This document shows, piece by piece, positions 7,977 to 9,207 of a DNA stretch of 9,207 bases. How positions within the stretch are numbered: the first letter of the stretch is position 1; every line of letters begins with the position of its first letter. The DNA comes from an uncultured Dyadobacter sp. (GTDB lineage: Bacteria > Bacteroidota > Bacteroidia > Cytophagales > Spirosomataceae), in assembly GCA_937880795.1 (NCBI GenBank), contig CALGRQ010000290.1, forward strand, positions 1 through 9,207. Reading direction: 5' to 3'. The notes below the pieces were generated by a model. That model ran no database searches. It was not told where the DNA came from and saw only the letters and a list, made by a program, of their open reading frames with translations. The position numbers were made by a program, and so were the translations under genes.

Positions 7977-9207
7977 ATGGCTGAAATTGAAATAAAAGTA
8001 CCGCCTGTTGGCGAGTCCATAACCGAAGTGACGATAGGAAACTGGTTCAAAAATGATGGAGATTTTGTGAAGATGGACGAGGTCATTTGCGGACTGGATT
8101 CGGACAAGGCCACTTTTGAATTAACTGCTGAGGCCGAAGGTGTTTTACGCATTAAAGCACAGGAAGGTGATACTTTAAGTATTGGCGACCTGATCGCGAC
8201 AATAGATTCGTCAGCGGCGGGTGCAGCAGCTCCTGCACCTGCGAAGGCAGAGGCGCCAGTGGCAGCAGTTGCTACTGAAACAGCGCCAGCAGCGGCTCCT
8301 GTGGCTGTTAAAAATTATGAAATGAAAGTTCCGGCTGTTGGGGAATCCATTACAGAGGTAACGATCGCTTCATGGAGCAAAAAGGATGGAGACCGTGTTG
8401 AAGTGGATGAAATCCTATGTGAACTTGAATCCGATAAGGCGACATTTGAACTACCTGCTGAGGCTGCCGGAACGCTACGCATTGTAGGTCAGGAAGGTGA
8501 TACCCTTGCTATCGGAGCGCTTATATGTGTGATTGAGGAAGGTGGTGCTTCCGCTGCTGCTCCTGCTGCAACGGTATCTACACCAGCTTCGGCTCCTGCT
8601 GAGAAAGGTAGCACTGACAAGCACGTGTCACCAGTTGCTGCTAAAATTTTAGCAGAAAAAGGTATAGATGCCAATGATGTGAATGGTTCTGGCGCGGGTG
8701 GTCGTGTCATGAAAGACGATGCATTGAAAGCGGGTAGCAAACCTGCCGAGGCTGCTAAGCCAGCTGCGGCTCCTGCTGCTAAAACTGCTGCTGCCCCAGC
8801 TCCTGCGGTTGCCGGTTCACGTGTTCAACGTCGTGAAAAAATGTCTTCTTTGCGTAAGACAATCGCTCGTCGTTTGGTTGCAGTGAAAAATGAAACAGCC
8901 ATGCTAACTACCTTCAACGAGGTAGATATGAAGCCTGTTATGGACTTGCGTAGTAAGTTCAAAGATAAATTCAAAGAGAAACATGAAGTTGGTTTAGGCT
9001 TTATGTCCTTCTTTGTAAAAGCGGTAACTGTTGCCCTTAAAGATTTCCCAGGGGTGAATGCTGCAATTGACGGAGATGAAATTGTTTTCAATGATTTCGC
9101 TGATGTTTCTGTTGCGGTTTCTACACCACGCGGATTGGTCGTTCCTGTAATCAGAAATGCAGAAGGACTTTCTTTTGCAGCCATTGAGAAGGAAATAGTT
9201 CGTTTGG
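7977..9207 (+). CDS. sucB: Dihydrolipoyl succinyltransferase, 2-oxoglutarate dehydrogenase E2, with two lipoyl domains (3' end outside window)
   Basis: The frame runs from the ATG at 7977 to the right edge without a stop, giving 410 residues. E2 accepts succinyl groups from E1 (SucA) on lipoyl-lysine and transfers them to CoA. Domains in order are lipoyl 1 (residues 3-77, lipoylated lysine K44 in SDKATFE), an Ala/Pro linker (about 80-111), and lipoyl 2 (114-187, K154 in the same motif). A second Ala/Pro-rich linker leads to the peripheral subunit-binding domain that holds E3 (about 216-250; HVSPVAAKILAEKGID, then GSGAGGRVMKDD). A third Ala/Pro linker precedes the start of the acyltransferase core (from about 285; RREKMSSLRKTIARRL, later STPRGLVVPVIRN). 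The catalytic HxxxDG motif would lie just beyond the window. The complete protein should be a little over 500 residues, longer than single-lipoyl E. coli SucB (about 405). Placement after sucA and the TFNEVDM core sequence favour succinyltransferase over pyruvate dehydrogenase E2. It starts 50 nt after sucA. Confidence 0.96.
   Translation, partial: MAEIEIKVPPVGESITEVTIGNWFKNDGDFVKMDEVICGLDSDKATFELTAEAEGVLRIKAQEGDTLSIGDLIATIDSSAAGAAAPAPAKAEAPVAAVATETAPAAAPVAVKNYEMKVPAVGESITEVTIASWSKKDGDRVEVDEILCELESDKATFELPAEAAGTLRIVGQEGDTLAIGALICVIEEGGASAAAPAATVSTPASAPAEKGSTDKHVSPVAAKILAEKGIDANDVNGSGAGGRVMKDDALKAGSKPAEAAKPAAAPAAKTAAAPAPAVAGSRVQRREKMSSLRKTIARRLVAVKNETAMLTTFNEVDMKPVMDLRSKFKDKFKEKHEVGLGFMSFFVKAVTVALKDFPGVNAAIDGDEIVFNDFADVSVAVSTPRGLVVPVIRNAEGLSFAAIEKEIVRL
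7983..8537 (+). repeat. Tandem duplication of the lipoyl-domain coding segment within sucB
   Basis: The segments 7983-8207 and 8316-8537 encode two lipoyl domains offset by exactly 110 residues (330 bp). Aligned by hand over 74 residues without gaps, 50 are identical. The DNA is similar but diverged, mainly at third codon positions. The modified lysine codons are at 8106-8108 and 8436-8438. Confidence 0.9.

Noticed and set aside
8489..9184. Long open frames on the minus strand opposite sucB (8489-8740 and 8825-9184)
   Set aside because: They lie wholly antisense to a well-conserved gene. The first gives an Ala/Ser/Thr-rich sequence mirroring sucB's Ala/Pro codons; neither resembles a known protein.

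Overview
The window looks like ordinary chromosomal DNA of a member of the Bacteroidota, probably from the Sphingobacteriales or a related order. Three things point there. It has a PorP/SprF-family outer-membrane protein, which is essentially confined to this phylum. It has a Bacteroidota-type -7 promoter element (TACCTTTG, matching TAnnTTTG) in front of sucA. None of the gene starts has a clear Shine-Dalgarno sequence. The genus cannot be fixed from the sequence alone. All five genes lie on the + strand, and I see no mobile element, tRNA, rRNA or CRISPR array.

Layout: (1) 2-805 is the 3' part of a gene for an FAD-dependent DAO-family oxidoreductase, cut by the left edge. (2) 823-4029, only 17 nt downstream, encodes a 1068-residue exported protein. 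It joins a degenerate MA-clan peptidase-like domain, a TolB-like beta-propeller and an Omp85-type outer-membrane barrel. A rho-independent terminator at 4067-4095 closes this first unit. (3) 4131-5051 encodes a PorP/SprF-like outer-membrane protein. (4) A 112-bp gap (5052-5163) carries the probable promoter and a short inverted repeat. (5) 5164-7926 is sucA, the E1 component of 2-oxoglutarate dehydrogenase. (6) 7977 to the right edge is sucB, the E2 component, which is incomplete and has two lipoyl domains. It has no stop codon inside the window.

Functionally there are two themes. sucA-sucB form a TCA-cycle operon in which E1 decarboxylates 2-oxoglutarate and E2 passes the succinyl group to CoA. 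The 823-5051 stretch is about the cell envelope, with two adjacent outer-membrane proteins. The most noteworthy item is the 1068-residue protein. Its barrel carries the Omp85 LRGF motif but has no recognisable POTRA repeats, and a pseudo-protease plus propeller occupy the periplasmic position where POTRA domains normally sit. Its role is unknown. I do not see a clearly new multi-gene system in this window.
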